In this document: positions 1 through 8,382 of the stretch, in pieces
How positions within the stretch are numbered: position 1 is the first letter of the stretch
Layout of the letters: each line of letters starts with the position of its first letter
Translations under genes and position numbers: made by a program
NCBI GenBank assembly: GCA_000403035.1
Contig: AQSL01000130.1
Span: forward strand, 1-27,354
Source: Candidatus Latescibacter anaerobius SCGC AAA252-E07
GTDB lineage: Bacteria; Latescibacterota; Latescibacteria; Latescibacterales; Latescibacteraceae
DNA length: 27,354 bases
Direction: 5' to 3'
Notes under the pieces: model-generated
The model's input: the letters and a program-made list of their open reading frames with translations, nothing else
Told to the model about the DNA's origin: nothing
The model's database searches: none

Positions 1-1516
1 TTGTTTCAAAGTCCCACATTGTCTTGCGTTTGAGATCACCTACCGCCAGCTGGTAAGAGATATAAGACCCCAGAAATGCCAATTTTGCATCGGAGAGACT
101 CTCGTTGTCAAGTGCCAGATCCTGGCTGGTAATTTCGCCGTTGTTGAATCGTTCCAGAGAAATATTGTACGTTCTCTGTGCCACTTCCTGGCTCTTTTGG
201 AGGACATTGAGACGGCTCTCAGCTGTTCTGACCCTCCGGACCGCATCGGTGATGCTGTTGATAATGGTTTTCTTTTCCTCATCAAGGCGCAGTTCGGATC
301 TGCGTAGATCGGCCCTGGAACTGGCAACCTGTGCTTTATTCACTCCCCAGTCCCAGATTGGTAAAGAAAATGTCAGGGTGACACCACGGTTTCCGGGTCT
401 TCGATTGAGATCATCCCAGCTTGAATCAAACAGATCATGCGTTCCGGTATCGAGCGGCAGTTTCGGATCGCTGAACCCGGTAAGATCATAAAATGCGGTC
501 AGGTCGGCGCGGATTTCATTCAGAGCATTGATTTCCTTCACATTGATACGGTTGAGTTCGATTGATATTTCATGTTCACGTAGTTCTGTGCGGTGCGCAA
601 GACCTTCAGTGATGGCTTTATCCGTTTCGATGTCAAAATGCGTATACGTTATGTCGGTTTTGACGCCAATATCATCAGTTAGTTCAAGACCTATCTGCTG
701 CTTGAATAATTCCTTCTGAAATTGCATTCTCGCCTCGGCATCGAGGAGATTGGACCGTGCCGTTGCCAGATTGACCTCAGTACGAAGTGCGTCTACCTCC
801 GGTATCAATCCCGCTTCGAATTTTAACCGGGCAAGTTCGTAAGCATTTTCCTGCTGCTCGAGCGTTTCACGGGCAATTTCGCAGATTCGGGTCTGCTGGT
901 AAAGCGAGAAGAAAGAATTTGTAACCTCGTAAATAACATTAAGCCTCGTTCGTTTTGTAGCAAGAGAGGTATTTTCGTAATTCAGTTCCGCTCTTTTCAG
1001 GCCCGTTTTGAGCCTGTTGTAAGTAAACAGCGGCTGTGTCATGTAAATACTCAAAGAAGACAGGAAATCCTTACGTTTGAGTGTTTCATCCCTGTCTGCA
1101 ATATAGTTGGATTCTTTCGATTGATAAAGCTCGGAACGCAGCGATAATCTACCGTCCGTGGGAAGAGGCTGGATTATGTTCAATTGTCCCCGATACCGCA
1201 TTGTCCCGAGACTGTTATAAACAGGCAAACCATCCGGCACCTGAACACTCGAGACTCGTTCGGACCAGCTCGGAGTGTTTAACGTCATGTCCGCATTCGT
1301 ACGGAAACGGTATTTCGCAGCAAGACGGTTTTGCTCGGCCTGCATGAGCTGGAGGCGAAGGGACTTCATTTCGTAGCCCTCCTCAAGCGCAATTTCAATT
1401 GCCTGATCGAGTGAAAGCAGCTGTTCTGCACTGCCCCGGACTGCGTTCATACAACACAGAAAAAAAATGACCATACAGGTCAATACGTTCAAACGAACCG
1501 ATGGTGAAACCGACAT
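1..1516 (-). CDS. TolC-family outer-membrane efflux protein, 3' end beyond the left edge
   Basis: Reading from 1516 down to the edge gives about 505 residues with no stop, so the gene is partial at its C-terminus. It begins with a signal peptide (MSVSPSVRLNVLTC, then a hydrophobic stretch ending near MNAVRGSAEQ). The mature part has the two repeated long helical segments typical of outer-membrane efflux proteins, with stretches such as LKRAELNYENT and ARLKFEAGLIPEVDALRTE in the first half and RADLRRSELRLDEEKKT and ERFNNGEITSQDLALD in the second. TolC-type proteins form a trimeric channel and periplasmic tunnel that completes tripartite pumps. The start is supported by AGGAGG seven bases upstream of the ATG. 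It follows the MacB-like permease by only 27 bases, so it is probably the last gene of the efflux operon seen here. The substrate is unknown. Confidence 0.9.
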   Translation of the reverse strand, partial: MSVSPSVRLNVLTCMVIFFLCCMNAVRGSAEQLLSLDQAIEIALEEGYEMKSLRLQLMQAEQNRLAAKYRFRTNADMTLNTPSWSERVSSVQVPDGLPVYNSLGTMRYRGQLNIIQPLPTDGRLSLRSELYQSKESNYIADRDETLKRKDFLSSLSIYMTQPLFTYNRLKTGLKRAELNYENTSLATKRTRLNVIYEVTNSFFSLYQQTRICEIARETLEQQENAYELARLKFEAGLIPEVDALRTEVNLATARSNLLDAEARMQFQKELFKQQIGLELTDDIGVKTDITYTHFDIETDKAITEGLAHRTELREHEISIELNRINVKEINALNEIRADLTAFYDLTGFSDPKLPLDTGTHDLFDSSWDDLNRRPGNRGVTLTFSLPIWDWGVNKAQVASSRADLRRSELRLDEEKKTIINSITDAVRRVRTAESRLNVLQKSQEVAQRTYNISLERFNNGEITSQDLALDNESLSDAKLAFLGSYISYQLAVGDLKRKTMWDFET

Positions 1517-1543
1517 ACGATAATCCTCCTCTATTTACCCTGA

Positions 1544-2821
1544 TTATTCATACCTTAATGCCTCGATGGGATCCATTGATGCAGCCCTGCGAGCGGGAAA
1601 AACTCCGAAAATAATACCGACACCGACAGAAACACAGAACGCAAGGATTATGGACTCCCATGAAACGATGGTACGCCAGTCCGCATACATGGCAATGATC
1701 CTGGTCAACACAAATCCGAGTAAGATACCAAGCATACCCCCTGCGAAACTTAACATTACGGCTTCCAGCAGAAATTGTCCCAGTATGTCTTTTTGGGTTG
1801 CTCCTGCAGCACGACGAATTCCGATTTCACGTGTGCGTTCAAGTATCGATGCCAGCATGATATTCATGATGCCGATACCGCCCACAAGAAGCGAAATACC
1901 TGCAATCGCTCCCATGACAATATTAAAAATTCGCTGGGTTTGCTGGCTCTGACGTAAAAGAGCTTCGGGCACCGTTATGGTGAAATCATCCACACGGTTA
2001 TGGCGACGATACATGGTTGATTTGGTAATGTTTGCTGCTTCCTGTATCCGGCTTACATTATGTACCCGTGCGATAAAACGGTTTATTTCGCTTTCGGTAG
2101 TAACTTTTCTCCCGGTAGGAGTGTAAATGATTTTGGTGCCGACATTCGTAAACCGCTTGAGTGATGTTGAAATCGGAATGTAGATGTTTTGATTCATATC
2201 CTGTACAGGAAGACCTTTCTCACGGCTGCTCGATACCGATTTCTCTTCCATCACACCGATGACTGTGAACCACTGGTCGCCGAGTTTTACCTTTTCTCCG
2301 AGGGGATCTTTGAAATAAAACAGCTTGCGTTTGATACCGTTTCCAAGAGCACACACACGCCGTGTCTCTTCGACATCCTGATAATTAAAAAATGTTCCTT
2401 CACGGGTAACATAGTTCATTACTCTGGCATATTCTGGAGTTGTTCCCAGAACGGTTGCTTTGGTACGTTCTTTTTTATATCGAATGTCAAGCTGCATTTC
2501 ACGGATCGGGACGGTTGTTTCCACATGCGGATTCAGTTCCTGCACTGCGAGGGCATCAACCATAAGAAGCCCTTTTGATAAATTATTTTGTTTTTCATCA
2601 ATCGTTTCATTCTCGTCCTTTTGCACTTCCCGTACAATGATATTATTCATGCCCATCATTTCGATTTGTTCAAGCGCTTCCTGCTTTGCGCCCTCTCCAA
2701 TGGAAAGCATTGCTATCACTGCACCGACACCGAAAATAATTCCAAGCATCGATAGGAAAGATCGAAGCAAATGGCTTCGTAATCCTTCAATCCCGATCAG
2801 TGTATTTTCCCTGTAATTCAT
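1544..2821 (-). CDS. MacB-like ABC transporter permease (MacB core plus FtsX domain), no ATPase domain
   Basis: 425 residues. The first transmembrane helix (about residues 18-42) sits in the LRSFLSMLGIIFGVGAVIAM segment, which is typical of MacB and LolC/E-type permeases. A large periplasmic MacB core domain follows (about 45-290). The C-terminal FtsX domain has three predicted helices (about 295-420) and includes GGIGIMNIMLASILERTREI and IGIRRAAGA, both hallmarks of the family. The protein ends with DPIEALRYE, a common family ending. Unlike Escherichia coli MacB, no nucleotide-binding domain is fused to it, and no separate ATPase gene lies between it and the adaptors. It must use an ATPase encoded elsewhere, perhaps beyond the left edge. 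It probably acts with the upstream adaptors and the downstream TolC-like protein to export a drug, lipid or peptide; the cargo cannot be inferred. Confidence 0.92.
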   Translation of the reverse strand: MNYRENTLIGIEGLRSHLLRSFLSMLGIIFGVGAVIAMLSIGEGAKQEALEQIEMMGMNNIIVREVQKDENETIDEKQNNLSKGLLMVDALAVQELNPHVETTVPIREMQLDIRYKKERTKATVLGTTPEYARVMNYVTREGTFFNYQDVEETRRVCALGNGIKRKLFYFKDPLGEKVKLGDQWFTVIGVMEEKSVSSSREKGLPVQDMNQNIYIPISTSLKRFTNVGTKIIYTPTGRKVTTESEINRFIARVHNVSRIQEAANITKSTMYRRHNRVDDFTITVPEALLRQSQQTQRIFNIVMGAIAGISLLVGGIGIMNIMLASILERTREIGIRRAAGATQKDILGQFLLEAVMLSFAGGMLGILLGFVLTRIIAMYADWRTIVSWESIILAFCVSVGVGIIFGVFPARRAASMDPIEALRYE

Positions 2822-2864
2822 GTCTTTACTATCCAGGTTATGTCCGAGTTATTGACAGAATCAA

Positions 2865-4172
2865 TTATTTCTGTGATTTACTGCCGGAAGATTTCTTTTC
2901 ACCTTTCTCGGAACCCTCTATTCCAAGGTCTTCGAGCGGCAGCGTGGGATCGCGCAGGGCAACTTCCTCGCCTTCGGAAAGCCCTTCTTCTATGATAACA
3001 TAGTCACTGTTTTTGGAACCTATTTTGACAATTTGATTATTAAATTTACGTTTCTTGACATAGACAATGGTGGTATCTTCCTTATCAAAAACAGCTTCGA
3101 TCGGAACATAGAGAACATCGTCGATTTTATCGGTAACTATTTTATTTTGCGCTGTCATCCCCGGCTTCAAGCGCTTGTCCTGACCATCGATGGTAACTTC
3201 GATATCAAATATTTTCTCGGTCGATCCATACTCGGTTCGGGCAAGGGTTGCCACATTGGTTACCTTACCGTAAAAAGTCGGCCCCTCCAGAGCATCCAGG
3301 GTTATTATGACCTGTTGTCCGACAGCGACACGGCTGATATCAATCTCGTTTACTTTAACCATGACGAGCATAACAGAAAGATCAGGAATATTTATAAGCT
3401 GGTAGCCACGGTACGGACTGTCACCTACCTTCACTTTTTCTCGTCCGTTCGGGGTATATATTTTCTGGAGAACAGCCATACCGCTTTTCGGAGCGGTAAG
3501 TGTCAGGGCATCGAGTTGTTCCTTTGCCTGCTGTAAATTCATCTCTGCCTGTTTCACCTTCAATTCGGACTTGGTGATATTTGCTTCGTCAATGATTTTT
3601 TGTGATTCAAGTTTTTCTTCCGCCTGCTTGAGAGACAGTTCGGCCTTTTTGAACTCAAGTTCCATTTCACGCTGGCGGGCTAAAGATTCGTATTTCATCT
3701 GCTGATATTTGAGTTTGGACTGTTCGTATGAGAATTGCTGGATGTGAAGATTATTTTCCTGTTGTTTCCTATCAGAGTCAATATTCGCGTTCAGACTGGT
3801 AAGTTCTGCTTTTGCATTGTCAAGCTCGTTTTGTTGCGTTTTCAGTCGATTCTCAAATTCGCTCGTGTCGAATTGAACAAGTACATCATCCTTATTGACA
3901 GTTGTGCCGTCTTCAACGAGCTTTGTTATACGGGTTTGCCCCCATACATTGTGGGGTACGCTCACTGATGTTGACTTTGCGGCTTTGAGTTCTCCGCTTT
4001 CACGGATATCGATGATAAATTCACCTTTTTCCGCAGTATATGTGGCAATATTGGGTGCACCGGTACTTGTTCTGACAATCAGTGCGATGACCAAAAGAAC
4101 AACCGCTATGATCGATCCCATGAGAACTTTTTTATTCTTCAGTTTTTTCATATCCGGGATAGTAAGATTCAT
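2865..4172 (-). CDS. HlyD/MacA-type periplasmic adaptor (membrane fusion protein), second copy
   Basis: 435 residues. An N-terminal membrane anchor (about residues 15-35, VLMGSIIAVVLLVIALIV) is followed by a first lipoyl half (about 55-110, ending DVLVQFDTSEFENRL). A long charged and glutamine-rich coiled-coil hairpin covers about 110-225. The second lipoyl half (LTLTAPKSGMAVLQ) and the beta-barrel and membrane-proximal domains come next (about 225-400), with LKPGMTAQNKIVTD and DVLYVPIEAVF typical of the family. The tail is rich in Lys, Ser and Gly. Such adaptors bridge the inner-membrane permease and TolC. The ATG has a strong GGAGGT site six bases upstream. It lies 43 bases before the permease gene and 137 bases after a second adaptor gene, which looks like an old duplication. 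Confidence 0.92.
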   Translation of the reverse strand: MNLTIPDMKKLKNKKVLMGSIIAVVLLVIALIVRTSTGAPNIATYTAEKGEFIIDIRESGELKAAKSTSVSVPHNVWGQTRITKLVEDGTTVNKDDVLVQFDTSEFENRLKTQQNELDNAKAELTSLNANIDSDRKQQENNLHIQQFSYEQSKLKYQQMKYESLARQREMELEFKKAELSLKQAEEKLESQKIIDEANITKSELKVKQAEMNLQQAKEQLDALTLTAPKSGMAVLQKIYTPNGREKVKVGDSPYRGYQLINIPDLSVMLVMVKVNEIDISRVAVGQQVIITLDALEGPTFYGKVTNVATLARTEYGSTEKIFDIEVTIDGQDKRLKPGMTAQNKIVTDKIDDVLYVPIEAVFDKEDTTIVYVKKRKFNNQIVKIGSKNSDYVIIEEGLSEGEEVALRDPTLPLEDLGIEGSEKGEKKSSGSKSQK

Positions 4173-4309
4173 TTACGAACCTCCAGTAATTCAATTATTT
4201 ACAAGTATATATGATTATGAACCTCGATTGTAATGAATGAGACATTTTACTGAATTAATAACCTTTTACTATTAGAAGCGCTTCATCACCTGAAATGTTC
4301 CATAGTGCA

Positions 4310-5782
4310 TTAAAGTTTATTCTGCATGATTCCTTCATTACCGGTATCCTTGGGCTGCTGTGTTTTTTGCCGGGCCGACTGTTTTTGTTGTGTGGTGTCT
4401 TTTTCAGCGGGTTCGTACGTAAGCCCGAGTTCGTTCATAATATCGATATGCTTGAGAAATTCCCGGAATTCGGTTTTACGCCGTTCCATCTCGACAAACC
4501 ATCCAAGAGGTTGGGATTCATCCAAGGGTGGGGAAGAAGCAACCACATTTTTATCACTGAGTCCTTCGTGTATTATAATAAACCGGTCGTTACGTTTTCC
4601 CGGCTTGACCGGTACCGGATCGGGATACCTGCGTTTTGTATACACCACAGGGGTGCCATCATCGAGTTCGAATACAGAACCGATTGGCACGTACGTAACA
4701 TCGGGAATTTCTTCAAGAATTATCTTTGCCTGGGAAGTCATGCCCGGTTTGAGCATTTCGCTCGTTTCTTCTATGAGGATGTTGGCCTCGAATGAGGGTG
4801 GTTTGGAAAAAGGATTCCAATAATCATTACTTCTCTCAATGAGTGATGCCACATTCATGATAGAACCGTGGTACACAATTTCGTCCTCATAAGCATCAAG
4901 CCGTATAATTGCCTTCTGACCGATTTTCAGGCTGCTTGCATCAATCTCGTTAATATTTATCACCGTTTTCATTCTGGACAGGTCGGGAATACTAATTATT
5001 GCCTGCCCGGGACGTACATTATCACCGATAGATGCCTTATAAAGAGGAGCATTGTATCCACCTATTTCCTGGTATACAACCATACCGGAAATCGGGGCGC
5101 GAAGTGTAAACTGATCTATCCTTTTCTTCATCAACTCTACGGTAGCTCCGGCCTGCTCAACTTTCAGTTGTGCTTTCTGCCTTTCTGCCGAATCAATTAT
5201 CCGTTGAGTTTCTAACTTATTCTCAGCTTCATCGAAGCGGATTAACTCTTTCTCAAGGTCAAGACGTGCCTGCTCCTGAATTATTTTAGATTCATATTTT
5301 AACTGGTCGAGCTTAATAGTTGCGGCTTCTTTTGACAAGTTCGCAATCTGGATATTCGTTTCCAGTTCATTGATACGTGATGCCTGCCGGGTATCAATAC
5401 TCTTCAATTCAGCTTCAACCTGTTTCAGGTTATCCATTTCCTTGTTTAATTCTTCCTCGAGAGTGCTTGTGTCTATCTGAATGAGGAAATCGCCCTCCTT
5501 CACTATGGAACCCTCGGGAGCCAGATCGATAATCTGGAGTTCCATTCGCCATTCACTAGGAGCTTTGACAAAAACAGAATTGACCGCACGAATTTCGCCG
5601 CTCTCAACAAGGTCGACAAAAAAATCTCCACGTTGAACCTGAGCCCATATTATATCCGATTTCGCAGAAACACGCATGACAATCGTAATGGTAGTAATCA
5701 CTACCACTATTGCGCACGTTAGGAGAACCCATACCCGAGTATCACGGAAAGGGATTCTTATCCTGGGAAGTTCAACTATCAC
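4310..5782 (-). CDS. HlyD/MacA-type periplasmic adaptor (membrane fusion protein), first copy
   Basis: 490 residues starting at GTG, with GGAGGT five bases upstream; this start gives a short cytoplasmic lead before the membrane anchor (about 18-36). The order of parts matches the next gene: lipoyl half (GDFLIQIDTSTLEEEL), coiled-coil hairpin (about 112-225), second lipoyl half (FTLRAPISGMVVYQE), then beta-barrel domain (LKPGMTSQAKIILEE, VTYVPIGSVFELDDG). It differs in an insertion around NAPLYKASIGDNVRPGQ and in a longer polar tail (about 425-490) rich in Gln and Lys. It is probably the first gene of the efflux operon. Having two adaptors with one permease suggests either a mixed adaptor ring or partners for different cargo. 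The two genes also share a similar leader (GAATTAC, then C/T, then GGAGGT). Confidence 0.9.
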   Translation of the reverse strand: MIVELPRIRIPFRDTRVWVLLTCAIVVVITTITIVMRVSAKSDIIWAQVQRGDFFVDLVESGEIRAVNSVFVKAPSEWRMELQIIDLAPEGSIVKEGDFLIQIDTSTLEEELNKEMDNLKQVEAELKSIDTRQASRINELETNIQIANLSKEAATIKLDQLKYESKIIQEQARLDLEKELIRFDEAENKLETQRIIDSAERQKAQLKVEQAGATVELMKKRIDQFTLRAPISGMVVYQEIGGYNAPLYKASIGDNVRPGQAIISIPDLSRMKTVININEIDASSLKIGQKAIIRLDAYEDEIVYHGSIMNVASLIERSNDYWNPFSKPPSFEANILIEETSEMLKPGMTSQAKIILEEIPDVTYVPIGSVFELDDGTPVVYTKRRYPDPVPVKPGKRNDRFIIIHEGLSDKNVVASSPPLDESQPLGWFVEMERRKTEFREFLKHIDIMNELGLTYEPAEKDTTQQKQSARQKTQQPKDTGNEGIMQNKL

Positions 5783-6267
5783 TTATTACCTCCGGTAATT
5801 CATTTTCAATTCTCTACATGTTTATACTTACTTATACTTTAAAAATAGATAGTGGTTACACGGTAAATGATGTATTCTAAGAGGGCGGTGAAAAAATTCT
5901 TTTTCACGCACCCTGTAATGAAATATATATCGTTTATTGCCGTCAAGGGCATGTAAATCAACGCTTAGCGTTGACCCTTGACAGCTTACATCCTAAACCA
6001 TATCTTTTTTCACAACGCTTCTAAGATACGTATTATTTTTTAAAATAATGGAATATTAACACTCTGTCAAGTATAAAGCGAATTAATTCTCGATAAATTC
6101 AAAAAAAATTGCCCCCGTATAAATAAAGCTATGTATCCTGCATTTTTTCCAAACTAAAAAATATGGATATGATCGTTTTCCCTGACGTTTATTTCATCCG
6201 GTCACGTAAAAAAATGCCCGTATGCGGAAATGAGTCGAACAGTCACTCTATTCATCAATCTCTTTTT
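5783..6267. other. 485-bp intergenic region between the efflux operon and the Tat-exported protein
   Basis: No credible gene is present. It holds repeat copy A (5877-6025). The part next to 5782 should carry the efflux-operon promoter, but I cannot single out a convincing pair of boxes in this AT-rich sequence. From 6026 to 6267 I see only AT-rich spacer. Both neighbouring genes are on the minus strand, so this region is also downstream of the 6268 gene. Confidence 0.6.
5877..6025 (+). repeat. 149-bp dispersed repeat with imperfect terminal inverted repeats, copy A (MITE-like)
   Basis: This matches the reverse complement of 26255-26403 along its full length. Over the first 110 bases (5878-5987) I count about ten differences, and the last third is more diverged. 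The ends are imperfect inverted repeats: CTAAGAGGGCGGTGAAAAAA on the left, and the complement of TTTTTTCACAACGCTTCTAAG on the right. TA dinucleotides flank both ends (5878-5879 and 6022-6023), as expected for TA-targeting elements such as the IS630/Tc1-mariner group. Two hairpins lie inside: GTGAAAAA/TTTTTCAC (5888-5907), and a nested stem with GTCAAGGG/CCCTTGAC outside and TCAACGC/GCGTTGA inside (5942-5982). There is no reading frame, so any movement would need enzymes supplied from elsewhere. Confidence 0.8.
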
Positions 6268-7836
6268 TTAGCTGCAGTCTATCACTTCCATGCCGAGGAT
6301 ACTTGCGAGTTTTTTAACATCCTCGACATAATCACCATATCCCATTGCGACATGAGTGCCGAAATCCTGCTGTTTGAACATAAAATCCCTGAAATCCCGG
6401 AGTTTCAGGTGTGCCTGGAGACTGCAGCCGATTAACGGACGATCGGTTGATTCATCGAATCCGACCGTTTTGGCTATTTCGCCTCTCGCTACCATTAATT
6501 TTTTCGCCAGGGGATCGGTATTGAGCAGAGTCACCGTTTTTTCATAATTATCAGAAAAGTTTATCATTACCTTCGTTCCCCAGCCCGATTCACAGAAATG
6601 TCTGAGCGTATAGGGAAGGTCGGGTTTGTCGTAGCCGTTCATTTTTATACCGGGAACGCTGTGTCCGATCTTGCAGAGTTCGGTATCCATGTCCATGAAC
6701 TGGTTACCCATGAAAGTTGATTTGTTTGACAGGGTCTGGAGTATCCTCATTGCCAGCAATGCGCTGATATCTGCCTGGCACGCCGATGCAAATCCTTCGT
6801 CCTTTAATAGGGTGTGAACCAGGCAGGGTACGATTTTCCATTTCTGGGGCAACCTGGATGTGCAGAATTCCCAGCATTCTATGGAAAAAGCATTACAATT
6901 ATGTTTATCCATTAAATTTTTGACCGTATAGTAGTACTGGGCGCTGTTGTAAACATACTTTTTATCCAGAAAACATCCCCGGGAATTTTTAATGACTTTA
7001 TCTGCAAGGTCTTGCGCTTTTTGCTTATACTCACTGCTGTTAATCACAATTTCCATCTCATTTGCCATTGTATCGTAATTAATAATTTTGGTGCCGATAC
7101 CAAATCTATTGGCGAGGTCATCGAAATCCCATACCGAACTTACTTCACTGTATGCAGGCATCGGCATATTTGTAACGAGCAGAATATTGGTCTGTTTGAA
7201 AACTTTACGGGTTTTCAGGTAGCGAATGAGTTTATTGAGTTCATAATAATCAAGGACGGCATATCCCTCGAATCCTCTTGCCCTGAGATGTGCGGAAGCA
7301 TCGATCGACTGGAGACCGGACGACATCATTGCGACCGGTTTATTGAACCTTTTCCCGATAGTAACAGTCAGAGCCTGTCCTGCGGTATTTGTTGTCAGAA
7401 GATACAAATCAACATTGTCTTTATCAGTTTTTAATTTTGCAAATTCCTTTTCATTTGTCTTAAAATCCTTATGGGCAAATACATATTCCACCAATTCGGG
7501 TTTGAGCATGTTTGCATCCGGAGATACGTTCTTTTTTACAGCCTCAACCCAGGAATTGAATGACTTTCTCTGCGCCGCACGTTCATCATCACTGCTGATA
7601 CCTGCGGAGGGTCGGCAGGGCCCTTCCCATCCTTCGGAGTGTATTAAGGAGGGGAAAACCAGTTTTACATTGAGTTTGACGTCATTTGGATTTTCAGTAC
7701 ATTCGTTTATCGCCCCGGAATAGGTGAGCGATTCTGCTTTTGCAGTGTTCGTTGAAAATAAATGTGTCAAGGGAAATACACTGGCGAGCCCTCCACTGAT
7801 ACCGCCTAAGAAACCACGTCTTTTAATGCTTTTCAT
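6268..7836 (-). CDS. Tat-exported protein with L-fucose/L-arabinose isomerase-like fold
   Basis: 522 residues. The N-terminus is a twin-arginine signal (MKSIKRRGFLGG, hydrophobic stretch, then AKAES), so the folded protein should be exported, perhaps with a bound metal. The body resembles the sugar-isomerase family. An N-terminal half has alpha/beta segments (VDLYLLTTNTAGQ, KPVAMMSSGLQSIDASAH). The C-terminal half carries AFSIECWEF (about 318-326), PCLVHTLLKDEGFASACQAD with ISALLAMRILQ following, and TFMGNQFMDMD, which correspond to the conserved active-site half of fucose isomerase-like proteins. Candidate metal ligands are the Glu in ECWE and the Asp in this last segment, but I cannot assign them firmly. 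Cytoplasmic sugar isomerases are not normally exported, so a binding or non-isomerase role is possible. It lies 109 bases downstream of another Tat-signal gene. Confidence 0.75.
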   Translation of the reverse strand: MKSIKRRGFLGGISGGLASVFPLTHLFSTNTAKAESLTYSGAINECTENPNDVKLNVKLVFPSLIHSEGWEGPCRPSAGISSDDERAAQRKSFNSWVEAVKKNVSPDANMLKPELVEYVFAHKDFKTNEKEFAKLKTDKDNVDLYLLTTNTAGQALTVTIGKRFNKPVAMMSSGLQSIDASAHLRARGFEGYAVLDYYELNKLIRYLKTRKVFKQTNILLVTNMPMPAYSEVSSVWDFDDLANRFGIGTKIINYDTMANEMEIVINSSEYKQKAQDLADKVIKNSRGCFLDKKYVYNSAQYYYTVKNLMDKHNCNAFSIECWEFCTSRLPQKWKIVPCLVHTLLKDEGFASACQADISALLAMRILQTLSNKSTFMGNQFMDMDTELCKIGHSVPGIKMNGYDKPDLPYTLRHFCESGWGTKVMINFSDNYEKTVTLLNTDPLAKKLMVARGEIAKTVGFDESTDRPLIGCSLQAHLKLRDFRDFMFKQQDFGTHVAMGYGDYVEDVKKLASILGMEVIDCS

Positions 7837-7945
7837 ATAATTCTCCGTTTATTCTATGAAAGAAACGAATATACTACCCATAAAATCACGGTAGATAGTG
7901 TTCTTTGTAGAAGCATGAAATGTATTGAAATGTACGGAAGTAGTT

Positions 7946-8338
7946 TCACCTTTTTTGTTGATCAAAGTCGCTTTTCCAGTTAAGCTGCCATTCGATCCTG
8001 TCATGCATGGTATATTTTTTTACATAGTCTGAGGGATTTTTACCGATAACCGTGATGTGCGAGCGTTCTATCTGACCCATGCCCGCATCCGCGCAGTAAT
8101 TCAAATAGCCGATATCATGATAATCTATACCCATAAGTTCGGCGCCCATACGGTCTACTGCAAGAACATCGGTACCTGTGACAAAAGAAACGCTGCTTTT
8201 ATCGGAAGATGCATGAGCAGCGTTACCTTTTTTCACTACTCCGACCGAATGAAGGGCTAAACCAGCAGTACCCAGTGAAATGCCCTTGATAAAACTGCGA
8301 CGCCCCGGGTCAAAATACATGGATGTTTTCTCTTCCAT
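7946..8338 (-). pseudogene. Internally deleted DUF362-family protein with Tat signal
   Basis: 130 residues, against roughly 300 or more usual for exported DUF362 proteins. Residues 1-45 form a twin-arginine signal (GRRSFIKG, hydrophobic region, AAHAS). Residues 46-57 (DKSSVSFVTGTD) match the usual start of the mature protein. From 57 on, VLAVDRMGAELMGIDYHDIG and the following YLNYCADAGMGQIE are the conserved C-terminal end of the family. The whole middle is missing, and the join falls at a GTD that could belong to either side, near 8168-8171. The reading frame is kept, so a short protein could still be made, but it lacks most of the domain and is probably non-functional. The start may instead be the Met at 8320 (MYFDPGRRSF). 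An assembly deletion cannot be excluded. Confidence 0.7.
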
Positions 8339-8382
8339 GGCTACTTATCATCTTATAGCTTTGACGTATTGTTAACAATATG

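Noticed and set aside
2189..2578. Plus-strand open frames within the efflux genes, such as 2189-2578 and 3033-3536
   Set aside because: They lie opposite well-conserved minus-strand genes and their translations show no family features.
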